64,000 nucleotides of DNA from an uncultured Prevotellaceae bacterium (GCA_902778255.1 CACYXD010000012.1:1-64000); one strand, 5' to 3'; shown: positions 23,285-33,546, numbered from the stretch's first letter. Translations and numbers: made by a program. The notes: generated from the sequence alone by a model not told the origin.

Positions 23285-24961
23285 ATGAATATGAAAAGAT
23301 ACATCAGATTGCTGTTGGTCATCGTGACAATGTTGCCACTGACTGCAGCAGGTCAGACGAACCATCATCTGGAAGTAGGCAAGAACCTCGATATCTTCAA
23401 TGCTTTGTACAGTAATCTGGACTTGTTCTATGTGGATACGCTGAATCCGAAACAGACGATGACTGCCGCTATCAATGGGATGTTGCGCTCATTGGATCCA
23501 TATACCGTGTATTATCCGGAAGAAGAAACCAAGAACCTGAAGATGATGCTGACGGGCAAGTATGCGGGAATCGGGGCGCTGGTGAAATACCATACACGTC
23601 TGAAACACGTCGTTATCGATGAGCCTTACGAAGGGATGCCAGCCGCTGAGGTGGGCCTGAAGAAAGGTGATATCATCCTGAGTATTGATGACTCTGTGAT
23701 GACCGACAAGCAAGTGTCGTACGTCAGTTCTCACCTGCGCGGTGATGCTGGCACTACCTTCTCTTTGAAGATAAAGCGCCCTTCAACAGGCAAGGAGATG
23801 ACTTTTAAGATTACGCGCCGTAATATCAAACTGCCAGAACTGCCCTATTACGGAATGTTGGAAGGCGATGCCAATGAGAAAATAGGCTATATCAACCTGA
23901 ACCAGTTTACCGAGGGCTGCGCCAAGAACGTGCGTCGTGCCTTTGTGGAGCTGAAGCAGCAGGGAGCCACAGGACTGGTCTTTGACTTGCGAGGCAATGG
24001 CGGTGGCTCTGAGATGGAGGCTGTGGATATCGTGAATATCTGGGTACCCCAGGAGCAGACGGTCGTCGAGAACCGTGGCAAGGTGCGTCAGGCCAATCGT
24101 GTGTATAAAACCCGCCTGGAGCCTGTTGACACCGTGATGCCTATCGTAGTGCTGGTCAATGGCGAAACCGCTTCGGCCTCGGAGATTACCAGTGGTGCCC
24201 TGCAGGATCTGGACCGTGCAGTAGTGATAGGTACGCGTACGTACGGCAAGGGTTTGGTGCAGGTGCCCCTTGACCTGCCGTATAATGCCAATGTGAAGGT
24301 CACCACCTCGCATTATTATATTCCTTCCGGCCGTTGTATCCAGGCAGTGAACTACAAGCGTGACGGCAAGGAGCGTATTGCCGACTCGCTGACCAACGTG
24401 TTCTATACCCGAGGTGGACGTGAAGTGCGCGATGGCGGAGGTATCATGCCCGATATCGAAGTGAAGAACGATACGATGGCCAACATCGCCTATTACCTCT
24501 CTGCCGGTGGTTTGGACTCTACCGAGGTGCTCTTCGATTATGTGGTCGATTATATAGCTAAGCATCCCACGATAGCATCTGCTACGGAGTTTCACCTGAC
24601 CGATCAGGACTGGCAGGCCTTCCGCCAGCGTGTCATCGACAGTGGCTTTACTTACGATGCCTTGTCGAAGAAGCAGTTTGACGAACTGGTGAAGACCGCG
24701 AAGTTCGAGGGCTATTATGACGATGCCAAGGAAGCATTTGATGTGTTGGAGCAGAAACTGAAGCACGATGTGGCCAGTGAACTGGACAAGCAGCGTGAGA
24801 CCATTCAGCAAATCATCGAGTTGGATATCATCAGTGCCTATTACTATCAAAAAGGTACTATTGAGGCTGGTCTGATTGGCGACAAACAGCTCAAAGAGGC
24901 CAAGCGGCTGCTGACATCGCCTGACGATTATCACCAGCTATTACAGCCCAAAAAGAAGTAA
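23285..24961 (+). CDS. S41 family C-terminal processing peptidase
   Basis: A 558-residue exported protease. The signal peptide is 'MNMKRYIRLLLVIVTMLPL' ending near AAGQ. A PDZ domain follows (about residues 85-165, 'GLKKGDIILSIDD'), then the S41 tail-specific protease core with 'NGETASASEITSGAL' (catalytic serine) and 'RTYGKGLVQ' (catalytic lysine). The C-terminus is helical. Such proteases trim or degrade envelope proteins in the periplasm. The start at 23285 fits the -7 box position. It is the first chromosomal gene right of the tRNA. Confidence 0.9.
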   Translation: MNMKRYIRLLLVIVTMLPLTAAGQTNHHLEVGKNLDIFNALYSNLDLFYVDTLNPKQTMTAAINGMLRSLDPYTVYYPEEETKNLKMMLTGKYAGIGALVKYHTRLKHVVIDEPYEGMPAAEVGLKKGDIILSIDDSVMTDKQVSYVSSHLRGDAGTTFSLKIKRPSTGKEMTFKITRRNIKLPELPYYGMLEGDANEKIGYINLNQFTEGCAKNVRRAFVELKQQGATGLVFDLRGNGGGSEMEAVDIVNIWVPQEQTVVENRGKVRQANRVYKTRLEPVDTVMPIVVLVNGETASASEITSGALQDLDRAVVIGTRTYGKGLVQVPLDLPYNANVKVTTSHYYIPSGRCIQAVNYKRDGKERIADSLTNVFYTRGGREVRDGGGIMPDIEVKNDTMANIAYYLSAGGLDSTEVLFDYVVDYIAKHPTIASATEFHLTDQDWQAFRQRVIDSGFTYDALSKKQFDELVKTAKFEGYYDDAKEAFDVLEQKLKHDVASELDKQRETIQQIIELDIISAYYYQKGTIEAGLIGDKQLKEAKRLLTSPDDYHQLLQPKKK

Positions 24962-24994
24962 ATCTGCGTAAAAACGACAGGAAATGGTTATCGG

Positions 24995-25033
24995 CAGTTG
25001 GTTTTTTATTAAAAAGTATTAAAAAACCGACTG
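24995..25033 (+). terminator. Stem-loop after the S41 peptidase gene
   Basis: CAGTTGGTTTTTT (24995-25007) pairs with AAAAAACCGACTG (25021-25033) with a single G-T wobble around a 13-base loop. CGACAG at 24975-24980 could compete for CTGTCG at 25031-25036. It is probably the terminator, although the trailing bases are only weakly T-rich. Confidence 0.5.
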
Positions 25034-25037
25034 TCGT

Positions 25038-25069
25038 TATTGTGTATTTAAGTATTATTTATAATTTTG
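25038..25069 (+). promoter_or_regulatory. Promoter of the 781-aa surface protein gene
   Basis: An ATTG-like -33 element (25039-25042) and TAATTTTG (25062-25069) are separated by 19 bases. The coding start must therefore be downstream (ATG 25111 or 25117), not at 25042. Confidence 0.55.
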
Positions 25070-25110
25070 CAGAAATGGACCAATTAATAACTAAAAATGA
25101 AAACAAGATA

Positions 25111-27456
25111 ATGTATATGAAAAGATCTTTACTTATTTCTATCGCTACTTTACTTGGAGCGAGTGCTTACGCACAAATGTCGGATGTGACATCACAGTAT
25201 ATACCTAACGCGAGTTTTGAGACGTGTGAGGCTGTGGAAATCACTGAATGTAAAGGCTATGGAACAGTAGTTCATGGAAACGGCTATAGCCTTATCGTCA
25301 ATAGTTCTGTTGCTGCTGGTTATGACTATACCAGTACGGGATGGAAGTTGCTGTCCCAAAATACAAATGCTAATGGAGGTGTCGTATGTTACAATGGAAA
25401 GGTGCAATACAGCAAGAGTGGTTATGAATCTTCTCCTGCCGCCGGTCCATTAGCCACCTCAGGTGAGAAAGGCCTGTGTTTCTGTGGAAACAATTCATTG
25501 GTATATCAGCAGACAGAAGCTATCACCTTATCGGCAGGGTCTTATCGCTTCACAGTAAGGGTCTATCCTTATAATGGTGCTTATTCCCATGAGCAGCCAA
25601 CTATGAAAGTTAAGGATCAGTCTGGATTTGTTACCAGCGGTGGAACGACGTATTTCTCAAAGAACTTGTCGGCAAACAAAGAAATTACAGTTAATAGTAA
25701 TGCATGGAATGAGGATGTGATAGAATTTGAGTTGACTGAGGAGACTACAGGTCATTTCCAGGTCAGTTATGGCACTCAGTATTTCCTTGTCATTGATGAT
25801 GTGATGCTAGAGGCAAAGGCAGGTGTCGTCACCACAGCCTTGGAGGAAGTTATCACCAAGGCTCAGGTTTTGAACCGTCTGTTGGCTAACGACGACTTGT
25901 CAACAGCCATCAATAGCGCCAATGCCTTTGTTGAGGCTCCTACCTCTCAGGCTGATGTGACTACTCAGGTCACCGCCCTTTGGACGGCTATTGGTGCTGC
26001 ACTGAAGAAGGCCACAACCCCCGTTGACGTGACAGCTATATTTGTCGATAATCCCTCGTTCGAGACAGGAAAGATGGATACATGGTCCGGTACTGCCGAG
26101 TCTCAGGAGCCTGAGGTGAAGTCCATCTATACGGATGGCGATCACCTGGCTGCCTTTGCCTATAATTCTTCCGAGTTCAACCTGTCGCAGACGCTTTCTA
26201 ACCTGCCTGCTGGTTATTATCTGCTGACCGCTAAACTGCGTGGCGATGCTGACCTGAAGCTTGGTGGCAATGCTACCTCTTGCAAGGGCGGTCTGGCGAG
26301 TCTTGCCAGCAGCGACCTTTTCCTTCGCGTCTGCTCTGGTGTGATCAACACGACTGGTGGTGTGTTGATCATCGGTGCCGAATCTACCAAGACCTTCTTC
26401 ATCGACGATTTCCATCTCTTCTACGGACCCGACGAGGCCTCACTTCTTGCCAATGTCTATCAGGCGGTGAAGGCCGATGCCGAGGCAATTCTCAAGGAGT
26501 CGCGCTATGCTGCTATATTAGGTGAAGAAAAGGGCGCTGTACAGACAGCTTTGACTGCTGAGGGTGATAACAAACTGACATTGATTGAGAATATCAATGC
26601 TGCCGTTCGTACGTTTGTAGCAGCCAAGGATACCTACGACAAGTGGGAGAAGACCAAGTCCATCGCTGCCGGCTATACCTTTGAGGCTTATCCTTATGGC
26701 GATGGCGCATTGCTCCAGCAGATCCAAACCTTGACTGGCACACAGCCTGAGTCGCGCACACAGGCTCAGCAACAGACTACCGAAGTCGAGGAACTTTGCT
26801 TCAATTTCTATGTATCCAATGCCTATGCCGAGGGCGTTAAGGACCGTGTGGACTATACCGATAAGATTGCTGGAGCCAAGGCGACCAGTCCTATCAATAC
26901 CGCATGGCTTTGTAGCAATGTGGCTATTCGTGTCGATAAGACTGGCTACACCAATCCTAAGACCAAGCGGACTGAAAGTGTTGTCTATGGCGTCACTCAG
27001 GATTTCTACCGCACTGGTGCCAATCAGACTGCCTCTATGCAGCAGACCATCAAGGATCTGCCTGTAGGCAAGTATGTGTTTGCCATCACTGCCATGGCCG
27101 CTACCAATGAGAAGATAGCCATCGTTGTCAACGAGAAGACCATCGGTGAGATTACTGGCGTCGGCACATCGGGCGGTGGTAAGCTGGGTGCAGGTTGGAA
27201 CGAGGGCGTATTCGGCTTCGAGAAAACTGCTGAGGGCAACTTGACGTTGCGCATCGAGGGAACCCTTTCTGCCAACTATAAGGACTGGTATGTAGACAAT
27301 ATGCGCCTCTTCGGCTATGAGACGATTGTCAATGGCATCCAGAGTGTTAACCAGAAGGCAGTCAAGACTTCTGTCTATAACCTGCAGGGCCACCGGGTGT
27401 CACAGCCTTCTAAGGGCCTTTATATCATTAATGGTAAGAAAGTCGTGTTGAAATAA
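25111..27456 (+). CDS. Secreted multidomain surface protein with C-terminal sorting-like tail
   Basis: A protein of 781 residues from ATG 25111 (ATG 25117 is equally possible). The signal peptide is 'MKRSLLISIATLLGASAYAQ'. Three beta-rich, carbohydrate-binding-module-like segments each begin with a 'NPSFETG'/'NASFETCE' type motif or a related start and carry 'FFIDDFHLFYG' or 'YVDNMRLFGYE' type strands. The linkers are helical ('AILKESRYAAILGEEKGA'). The end 'VYNLQGHRV..PSKGLYIINGKK' is the tail shared with other exported proteins in this window. It probably acts at the cell surface in glycan or protein binding; no catalytic motif is seen. Confidence 0.8.
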   Translation: MYMKRSLLISIATLLGASAYAQMSDVTSQYIPNASFETCEAVEITECKGYGTVVHGNGYSLIVNSSVAAGYDYTSTGWKLLSQNTNANGGVVCYNGKVQYSKSGYESSPAAGPLATSGEKGLCFCGNNSLVYQQTEAITLSAGSYRFTVRVYPYNGAYSHEQPTMKVKDQSGFVTSGGTTYFSKNLSANKEITVNSNAWNEDVIEFELTEETTGHFQVSYGTQYFLVIDDVMLEAKAGVVTTALEEVITKAQVLNRLLANDDLSTAINSANAFVEAPTSQADVTTQVTALWTAIGAALKKATTPVDVTAIFVDNPSFETGKMDTWSGTAESQEPEVKSIYTDGDHLAAFAYNSSEFNLSQTLSNLPAGYYLLTAKLRGDADLKLGGNATSCKGGLASLASSDLFLRVCSGVINTTGGVLIIGAESTKTFFIDDFHLFYGPDEASLLANVYQAVKADAEAILKESRYAAILGEEKGAVQTALTAEGDNKLTLIENINAAVRTFVAAKDTYDKWEKTKSIAAGYTFEAYPYGDGALLQQIQTLTGTQPESRTQAQQQTTEVEELCFNFYVSNAYAEGVKDRVDYTDKIAGAKATSPINTAWLCSNVAIRVDKTGYTNPKTKRTESVVYGVTQDFYRTGANQTASMQQTIKDLPVGKYVFAITAMAATNEKIAIVVNEKTIGEITGVGTSGGGKLGAGWNEGVFGFEKTAEGNLTLRIEGTLSANYKDWYVDNMRLFGYETIVNGIQSVNQKAVKTSVYNLQGHRVSQPSKGLYIINGKKVVLK

Positions 27457-27475
27457 AAAGTCGTGTTGAAATAAA
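27439..27475 (+). repeat. 18-bp tandem duplication across a stop codon
   Basis: AAAGTCGTGTTGAAATAAA occurs twice with an 18-base offset (27439 and 27457). The first copy encodes the last codons and stop of the surface protein gene; the second is non-coding. This is a recent slippage-type duplication. Confidence 0.85.
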
Positions 27476-27507
27476 TAGTAATTATCATATAAAAAACAAG
27501 CAATACA

Positions 27508-28440
27508 ATGAAAAAGATTAATACAATGAAGAAAATGTTCGGTGCTGCCCTGTTGTTCATGGCAGGCACCATGTCATCGTATGGCCAGAGCTACAACAAC
27601 GTATGGGTGGCCGCTGATGTCTATCCTGCCAATAGCGGCACCGTGTTCGTTGACTGGTATGTGGACGAAACTAACTATGCCGCACACTCAGAGTTCAAGC
27701 GCTCGGCCAATTTTGCCAGCGATGCCTTCATTCTGTCAGAGCCTGCCGAGGGTTTCCTCTTTGCCGGTTATGCCCGTGACTACAATGGTAACGACCAATA
27801 CGACAACGATGCTGACAAGCAGATTCATGTCTGGGCCAACGGCTATTTCTCTGCACTTTACGACCATACCGAATACGAGGTACCCGGTTCTTCTACTCAG
27901 TCATACGCCATTGCACAGGAGGCACTGACTACTATGGAGAAACCTACCGACCATTTGTTTGCCGTATTCACCAAGGGGGCTGTGGCCCATCGAGCCAAAG
28001 GTCAGGAGACTCATGGAAAGGTCTATTCCAGCAAACTCTATAATGAGGTTGGCGATCAGGTGACCTTCTCTGCCTATGGCGACTCTGAGAGTCAGAGTGC
28101 CGGTGGTGTGAAGTATTTCAAGTTCTCCCACTGGACTAATGCCGCTGGCGAGAGCGTGAGCACCAACCGTGAGTACACCATCACTGTGACAGGCATGGAG
28201 ACCTACTATGCTAACTTCGTGGAGACCACCAAGGCAGAATTCCAAGAGACCGAGGACGATCCTAACAAGATTGACTGGAGCAAGACTGGTGAAGATGATC
28301 CATGGACACTGCTGGGTGTTCAGACCATCGAGCAGGGCCGTGTTGCCGCATCTCCCGTCTTCGACCTACAGGGTCGTGTTGTCAAGGCTCCCGTTAAGGG
28401 CTTGTTCATCAAGAACGGCAAAAAGATGGTTATCCGCTAA
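27508..28440 (+). CDS. Secreted protein with InlB-repeat-like region and C-terminal tail
   Basis: A 310-residue protein. The signal peptide is 'MKKMFGAALLFMAGTMSSYGQ' (the start is at 27508, or at the internal ATG 27526). Its beta-rich body includes 'AGGVKYFKFSHWTNAAGESV' and 'YTITVTGMETYYANF', which resemble the 'F..W...G' and 'T.ANF' pattern of InlB-type repeats. The end 'VFDLQGRVVKAPVKGLFI' plus 'NGKK' is the shared tail. It follows the 781-aa gene and leads into the SusC gene on the same strand. Function is unknown; a surface location is likely. Confidence 0.75.
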   Translation: MKKINTMKKMFGAALLFMAGTMSSYGQSYNNVWVAADVYPANSGTVFVDWYVDETNYAAHSEFKRSANFASDAFILSEPAEGFLFAGYARDYNGNDQYDNDADKQIHVWANGYFSALYDHTEYEVPGSSTQSYAIAQEALTTMEKPTDHLFAVFTKGAVAHRAKGQETHGKVYSSKLYNEVGDQVTFSAYGDSESQSAGGVKYFKFSHWTNAAGESVSTNREYTITVTGMETYYANFVETTKAEFQETEDDPNKIDWSKTGEDDPWTLLGVQTIEQGRVAASPVFDLQGRVVKAPVKGLFIKNGKKMVIR

Positions 28441-28473
28441 TCTCTTCTTGTAATTATTGGAAAAACTCTCGTT

Positions 28474-31400
28474 ATGCTTAGAATCCACTGTCTGATAGCC
28501 GTCTTGTTCTTCTCCTTGTTGACCAATGCCCAGAATGTGTTGCGTGGCGTCATCGTCGATGATATGGGAGAGCCGCTGATAGGAGCATCCTTGCAGTTGA
28601 AGAGCAGCCATACCGGCACGGTTACCAACGTGGATGGCGAGTACGTACTACCCTATACCGACAGTGGCGACCAAGTTACGATCTCCTATATCGGTTATCA
28701 GAGTGTGACGCTTACTGTCAGTCAGCTGTCGCTAAAGAAGCGCATTCAGTTGAAGCCCGACAAGTCCGTCATGGTAGAGGAAGTGGTGGTGACAGGTATG
28801 CAGAAGATGGACAAACGCCTCTTCACCGGTGCCACCACACGGCTGTCGGCCGAGGAAACGAAGATTGACGGCTTTGCCGATATCAGTCGTTCGCTCGAAG
28901 GACGTGCTGCCGGTGTCTCCGTACAGAATGTCAGTGGTACTTTTGGTACGGCACCCCGCATCCGTGTACGTGGTGCCACCTCCATCTATGGCAGTTCAAA
29001 ACCCCTCTGGGTGGTTGATGGTGTGATCATCGATGATGTGACGGATATTAGTGCCGACGATTTGTCGAGTGGCGATGCTGAGACCCTGATTTCCTCAGCC
29101 ATAGCAGGTATCAACCCTGATGACATCGAGTCGTTCCAGATTCTGAAAGACGGTTCGGCCACCTCTATCTATGGTGCGCGTGCTATGTCGGGCGTGATTG
29201 TCATCACCACGAAGAAAGGCACTGCTGGCAAGAGCCGTGTCAGCTATACAGGTGAATATACTATGCGCCTGAAGCCCAGCTACGGGAATTTCAATATCAT
29301 GAATTCTCAGGAGCAGATGGGTATCTACCGTGAACTGGAGGAGAAGGGATGGCTCAACTTCTCCGATACCTACCGTGATTCCGAGAGCGGTGTTTATGGC
29401 CGTATGTATCATCTCACCAACGAGTATGACGCTGCTACGGGCACTTTTGGTCTGGAAAACAGTGTTGAGGCTCGTAATTCTTATCTCCGTGAGGCAGAGT
29501 ATCGCAATACCGACTGGTTTGACGAGCTCTTCTCTACAGCCATTCAACACAACCATTCGGCCAGTATCTCAGCAGGTACAGATAACGTGAGCTTCTACGG
29601 TTCACTCAGTGCCATGTTCGATCCCGGTTGGTACATACAGAGCAAGGTGGAGCGCTACACTGCCAATATGAACACGTCGATAAAGATGTCCGACCAGCTA
29701 TCGCTCAACCTCATCACCTTGGGCAGCTATCGCAAGCAGCGTGCGCCAGGCACCCTGAGCCAGTCGGTCGATGTGATGAACGGCGAGGTGAAGCGCGACT
29801 TTGATATTAACCCCTACAGCTATGCCATCAACTCATCGCGTACGCTCGATCCCGATGTGTTCTATACCCGCAACTTCACCGACTTCAACATCAAGCATGA
29901 GCTTGACAACAACTACATCAACCTCGATAAGGTTGACCTGAAGTTCCAGGGCGAAATGAAGTGGAAGCCCCTGCGCGGTTTGGAACTGAGTGCCTTGGGG
30001 GCCGTCCAGTATTCAACTGCATCCAACGAGCATCAGGTGCTGGAAGCTTCAAACCAGGCCAATGCCTATCGTACGATGCCCGATGCCGTGGTGCGTGAGG
30101 CTAATCCTTGGCTCTATCTCAATAGGGATCTGGCCTACACCTTGAAAATGAGTGTACTGCCTTCGGGTGGTATCTATATGAAGACTGACAACAAGATGCG
30201 CAGTCTTGATTTCCGCTTTACCGGCAACTGGAACCATGTATTCGACAATACCCATATTGTCAACCTTTTCGCCGGTACGGAGATAGGCTCTGTTGATCGC
30301 CAGCGTAACTATATGCTGGGGTGGGGTATGCAGTACGATAGGGGCGAGATTCCCTTCTACGTGCTTGAGTTCTTCAAGAAGAGTATTGAGGACGGCTCAC
30401 ACTATTACTCACTCAATCGTTACTACAACCGTTCGGCAGCATTCTTTGCCAATGGCACCTATTCTTATAAAGGCCGCTACATCATCAACGGCACCTACCG
30501 CTATGAAGGCACCAATCGACTTGGCCCCAGCCGTCAGGCCCGCTGGCTGCCTACATGGAACGTCTCTGGTGCATGGAATGTTCACGAGGAGAAATTCTTT
30601 GAGAGTCTGCAGCCCACGTTGTCCCATCTCTCGCTGAAGGCGGGTTATTCGCTGACTGCCGACCCTGGTCCCTCATCGGTGAGCAATGCCACGGTGGTGC
30701 TGCGCAACTATGAGCCTTACCGTCCCTTCACCAATATCAAGGAGATCGGTATGCAGATCGAGACACCTGCCAACGAGAGCCTGACCTACGAGAAGAAGCA
30801 CGAGCTGAATATCGGTATCGACGTGGGCTTCCTCGGCAATCGTATCAACGTGGCTTTCGACTGGTATAAGCGAAACAACTTCGACTTGATAGGTCTTATC
30901 TATACCTCGGGTATGAACGGTGCCATCTCGAAGATGGCCAATGTGGCCACGATGCGTTCTCATGGTGAGGAACTGACCATCACTACCAAGAATATCGTAG
31001 GCAAGAAAGCAGACGACTTCTCGTGGGAGACCAACTTCGTTTATTCTCACGTAAATACCAAGATCACCGATCTTGATGCCGATGCCAGTGTGGCACAGCT
31101 CGTCATGGGCAACGGCTTCGCTGTCGAAGGCTATCCCTCGCGTGCCCTCTTCTCGTTTAAGTTCGAGGGCTTGAACGAATACGGACTTCCCGTCTTGCAG
31201 AATCAGAAAGGCGAGACGGTCAGCTCTGGCGAGAGCATCAACTTCGGTTCGCTGCAGTCAGAGAATCTGGTCTATGAAGGTCCCTCTGACCCCACGGTTA
31301 CTGGCGGTTTGGGCAACGTGTTCCGCTATAAGGGCTTCCGTCTGAACGTGTTCATGACCTACGCCTTTGGTAATGTGGTGCGCCTGAACCCGCAGGAGTA

Positions 31401-31815
31401 CAAGGCCGTCTATTCCGACCTCGATGCCATGCCGCGCGATTTCATCAATCGTTGGGTTATGCCAGGCGATGAACTGACGACCAACATCCCCGTGATGCTG
31501 ACACGCCGTCAGGTGACAAATGCGGGTACTGAGTATATGAAGCGTCTCTACAATGCCTACAACTACTCTACCGCGCGTATTGCCAAAGGCGATTTCATCC
31601 GCATGAAAGAGATCTCGCTCAGCTATGATTTCCCCAAGGCTTGGCTCCAGCCACTGAAGATCAGCGACCTCTCGCTGAAACTGCAGGCCACCAACCTCTT
31701 CCTCATCTACTCCGACAAAGACCTTAACGGACAGGATCCGGAGTTCTTCCAGTCGGGAGGTGTGGCAGCACCTATGGCCAAGCAGTACACCATGACGCTG
31801 AGAATAGGAATCTGA
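28474..31815 (+). CDS. SusC/RagA-type TonB-linked outer-membrane receptor
   Basis: An 1,113-residue protein. A signal peptide ('MLRIHCLIAVLFFSLLTNAQ') is followed by a carboxypeptidase-D-like regulatory domain ('GVIVDDMGEPLIGASLQLKS'). The plug domain has the SusC hallmarks 'SLEGRAAGVSVQNVSG' and 'ILKDGSATSIYGARAMSGVI'. A long beta-barrel ends in 'YTMTLRIGI'. It forms the channel that imports a ligand captured by the SusD partner encoded 71 bases downstream. The substrate may be a peptide or mineral-bound ligand rather than a glycan, because the operon has a zinc metallohydrolase and no glycosidase. Confidence 0.95.
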   Translation: MLRIHCLIAVLFFSLLTNAQNVLRGVIVDDMGEPLIGASLQLKSSHTGTVTNVDGEYVLPYTDSGDQVTISYIGYQSVTLTVSQLSLKKRIQLKPDKSVMVEEVVVTGMQKMDKRLFTGATTRLSAEETKIDGFADISRSLEGRAAGVSVQNVSGTFGTAPRIRVRGATSIYGSSKPLWVVDGVIIDDVTDISADDLSSGDAETLISSAIAGINPDDIESFQILKDGSATSIYGARAMSGVIVITTKKGTAGKSRVSYTGEYTMRLKPSYGNFNIMNSQEQMGIYRELEEKGWLNFSDTYRDSESGVYGRMYHLTNEYDAATGTFGLENSVEARNSYLREAEYRNTDWFDELFSTAIQHNHSASISAGTDNVSFYGSLSAMFDPGWYIQSKVERYTANMNTSIKMSDQLSLNLITLGSYRKQRAPGTLSQSVDVMNGEVKRDFDINPYSYAINSSRTLDPDVFYTRNFTDFNIKHELDNNYINLDKVDLKFQGEMKWKPLRGLELSALGAVQYSTASNEHQVLEASNQANAYRTMPDAVVREANPWLYLNRDLAYTLKMSVLPSGGIYMKTDNKMRSLDFRFTGNWNHVFDNTHIVNLFAGTEIGSVDRQRNYMLGWGMQYDRGEIPFYVLEFFKKSIEDGSHYYSLNRYYNRSAAFFANGTYSYKGRYIINGTYRYEGTNRLGPSRQARWLPTWNVSGAWNVHEEKFFESLQPTLSHLSLKAGYSLTADPGPSSVSNATVVLRNYEPYRPFTNIKEIGMQIETPANESLTYEKKHELNIGIDVGFLGNRINVAFDWYKRNNFDLIGLIYTSGMNGAISKMANVATMRSHGEELTITTKNIVGKKADDFSWETNFVYSHVNTKITDLDADASVAQLVMGNGFAVEGYPSRALFSFKFEGLNEYGLPVLQNQKGETVSSGESINFGSLQSENLVYEGPSDPTVTGGLGNVFRYKGFRLNVFMTYAFGNVVRLNPQEYKAVYSDLDAMPRDFINRWVMPGDELTTNIPVMLTRRQVTNAGTEYMKRLYNAYNYSTARIAKGDFIRMKEISLSYDFPKAWLQPLKISDLSLKLQATNLFLIYSDKDLNGQDPEFFQSGGVAAPMAKQYTMTLRIGI

Positions 31816-31831
31816 GGAGTTAAGAGTTAAG

Positions 31832-31942
31832 AATTAAGAGTTAAGAGGTGTCGCCTTCGGCGATTAAGAATTGAGAATTAGGAAATATGATACGATTGCA
31901 TAGGCTTCTGTTTGGTTTTGTGTGTTGCGGTATTGCTGCAAC
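31832..31942 (+). repeat. Leader + signal-peptide repeat, copy A
   Basis: It combines 'aattaagagttaagag', a TCGCC-ttc-GGCGA mini-hairpin, 'gattaagaattgagaatta' and the first 56 bases of the SusD gene. It is nearly identical to 33547-33655 and, in its coding part, to 34503-34583. Confidence 0.85.
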
Positions 31943-33527
31943 CATGGTCGGCTGTGACGACTATCTCGACGTGCTGCCCGACAACCGTGCGGCGCTGGAT
32001 TCCGAAGAGAAAATTACCGACCTGCTGGTGAGTGCCTATCCGGAGGCTTCCGACTATATGCTGACCGAGCTGTATAGCGACAACACTGATCGCAACGACG
32101 AACCAGGACTGGCCGTTCAGTATCCGTTTCAGGAGCAGGCTGCTACTTGGGGTGAGATTACCGATATGAACATGGGCTCGCCCTATCATCTGTGGAACGA
32201 CTACTACAAAGCCATCTCTGCCGCCAATACTGTGATCGCTGCCATCGACCGCCTGGGCAACCCCAAGCGCTTAAGTGCACAGCGGGCTGAGGCGCTGCTC
32301 TGTCGTGCCTACTGCCATTTTAAACTGAGCAACATTTTCTGCTTGGCCTACAGTCCGAAGACCTGTCACCAGGATCTGGGCGTCACCTATATCGACGCAC
32401 CTGATAGCAAAGTGTCGTCAGTCTATCCGCGCGGCACGATGGACGAACTATTCTACAAGATAGCTGCCGACATTGAAGCAGCACTCCCCGACGTGAGCGA
32501 CAATCTGCACGATATCGTGAAGTATCATTTCAATCGTCGCGCAGCCTACGCCTTTGCCGCTCGCTTCTATCTTTATTATATGCAGGACGACAAGTCGAAC
32601 CTCGACAAGGTCATCGAGTATGCCTCGAAGGTGTTGGGCAGCAACACGCAGGAATACCTGCGCGACTGGGATGCATTGGGAAAAATCAGCCTCTATCAGA
32701 GTGGTGGTCAACGTGCCATTGCCTATGTCAATGCCGACGACCGTGCCAACCTGCTTATCCTAAGCACCAAGTCCTATTGGTGGCGTGTCTATCGCTACAC
32801 CTCATGGGGACTGAAATACACCCATAACGAGAAGATCGCCCTCAACGAGAGCGTCAATGCCAAGGGCTTCTGGGGACAGAACAATACCTACGCCTCGGTG
32901 TTCTATTTTGATGTTTATACCGATTCCAAGTACCCCAAGGTGTTTATGGACAAGTTGCCGGAATTCCTCCAGATTACCGACGAGGTGAAGCAGACGGGTA
33001 CGCCTTACATGATGGATCCCGTGCTCACCACCGATGCACTCCTGATCGACCGTGCTGAGGCCTACGCCCTGAAAGGCGACTATGCCCATGCCTATCAGGA
33101 CCTGACCTCATGGATGCACGCTTTCACCAAGAACGGGGCTACGGTCGATGCCGCCCTGCTCGAGAAAACTTATGGCGAGCCTGCCGACATTCCCGTCAGC
33201 GGACCTGAGGGCATGACCTCCGACGGTATGAAATACTACACACCTACGGAGCCGACGCCCAAGAAGCGCCTGAACCCAGACTTCACCGTTACGCCTGGCG
33301 AACAGGAGAACCTCATCCATGCCATCCTCCACGCCCGTCGCGTCACCACCATCCACGAGGGTCAGCGCTGGCAGGACATCAAGCGCTATGGCATCGAAAT
33401 CTATCGTCGTGCCATCAAGGACGACAACGTGACTGTCTATGACACGATGAAGAAAGAAGACCCCCGCCGCGCCATCCAGTTGCCCGACCAGGTCATCAAT
33501 GCCGGCATCGAGGCGAATCCGAGGTAA
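31887..33527 (+). CDS. SusD/RagB-type surface lipoprotein
   Basis: A 546-residue partner of the SusC receptor just upstream. The lipobox is 'ATMVGC' (cysteine 23), then the SusD start 'DDYLDVLPDNRAALDSEEKI'. Tetratricopeptide-like helices include 'RAEALLCRAYCHFKLSNIFC', and the C-terminal block 'EGQRWQDIKRYGIEIYRR' is typical of the family. It caps the SusC channel at the cell surface and binds the substrate. Its leader and signal peptide are repeated in the next two lipoprotein genes. Confidence 0.93.
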   Translation: MIRLHRLLFGFVCCGIAATMVGCDDYLDVLPDNRAALDSEEKITDLLVSAYPEASDYMLTELYSDNTDRNDEPGLAVQYPFQEQAATWGEITDMNMGSPYHLWNDYYKAISAANTVIAAIDRLGNPKRLSAQRAEALLCRAYCHFKLSNIFCLAYSPKTCHQDLGVTYIDAPDSKVSSVYPRGTMDELFYKIAADIEAALPDVSDNLHDIVKYHFNRRAAYAFAARFYLYYMQDDKSNLDKVIEYASKVLGSNTQEYLRDWDALGKISLYQSGGQRAIAYVNADDRANLLILSTKSYWWRVYRYTSWGLKYTHNEKIALNESVNAKGFWGQNNTYASVFYFDVYTDSKYPKVFMDKLPEFLQITDEVKQTGTPYMMDPVLTTDALLIDRAEAYALKGDYAHAYQDLTSWMHAFTKNGATVDAALLEKTYGEPADIPVSGPEGMTSDGMKYYTPTEPTPKKRLNPDFTVTPGEQENLIHAILHARRVTTIHEGQRWQDIKRYGIEIYRRAIKDDNVTVYDTMKKEDPRRAIQLPDQVINAGIEANPR

Positions 33528-33546
33528 TTCAATTAAGAGTTAAGAA

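Noticed and set aside
23783-24934. 383-aa minus-strand reading frame
   Set aside because: Antisense to the S41 peptidase gene, whose catalytic motifs are intact; the antisense product has no recognisable motif.
26518-27393. 291-aa minus-strand reading frame
   Set aside because: Antisense to the surface protein gene at 25111; a codon-bias artefact.
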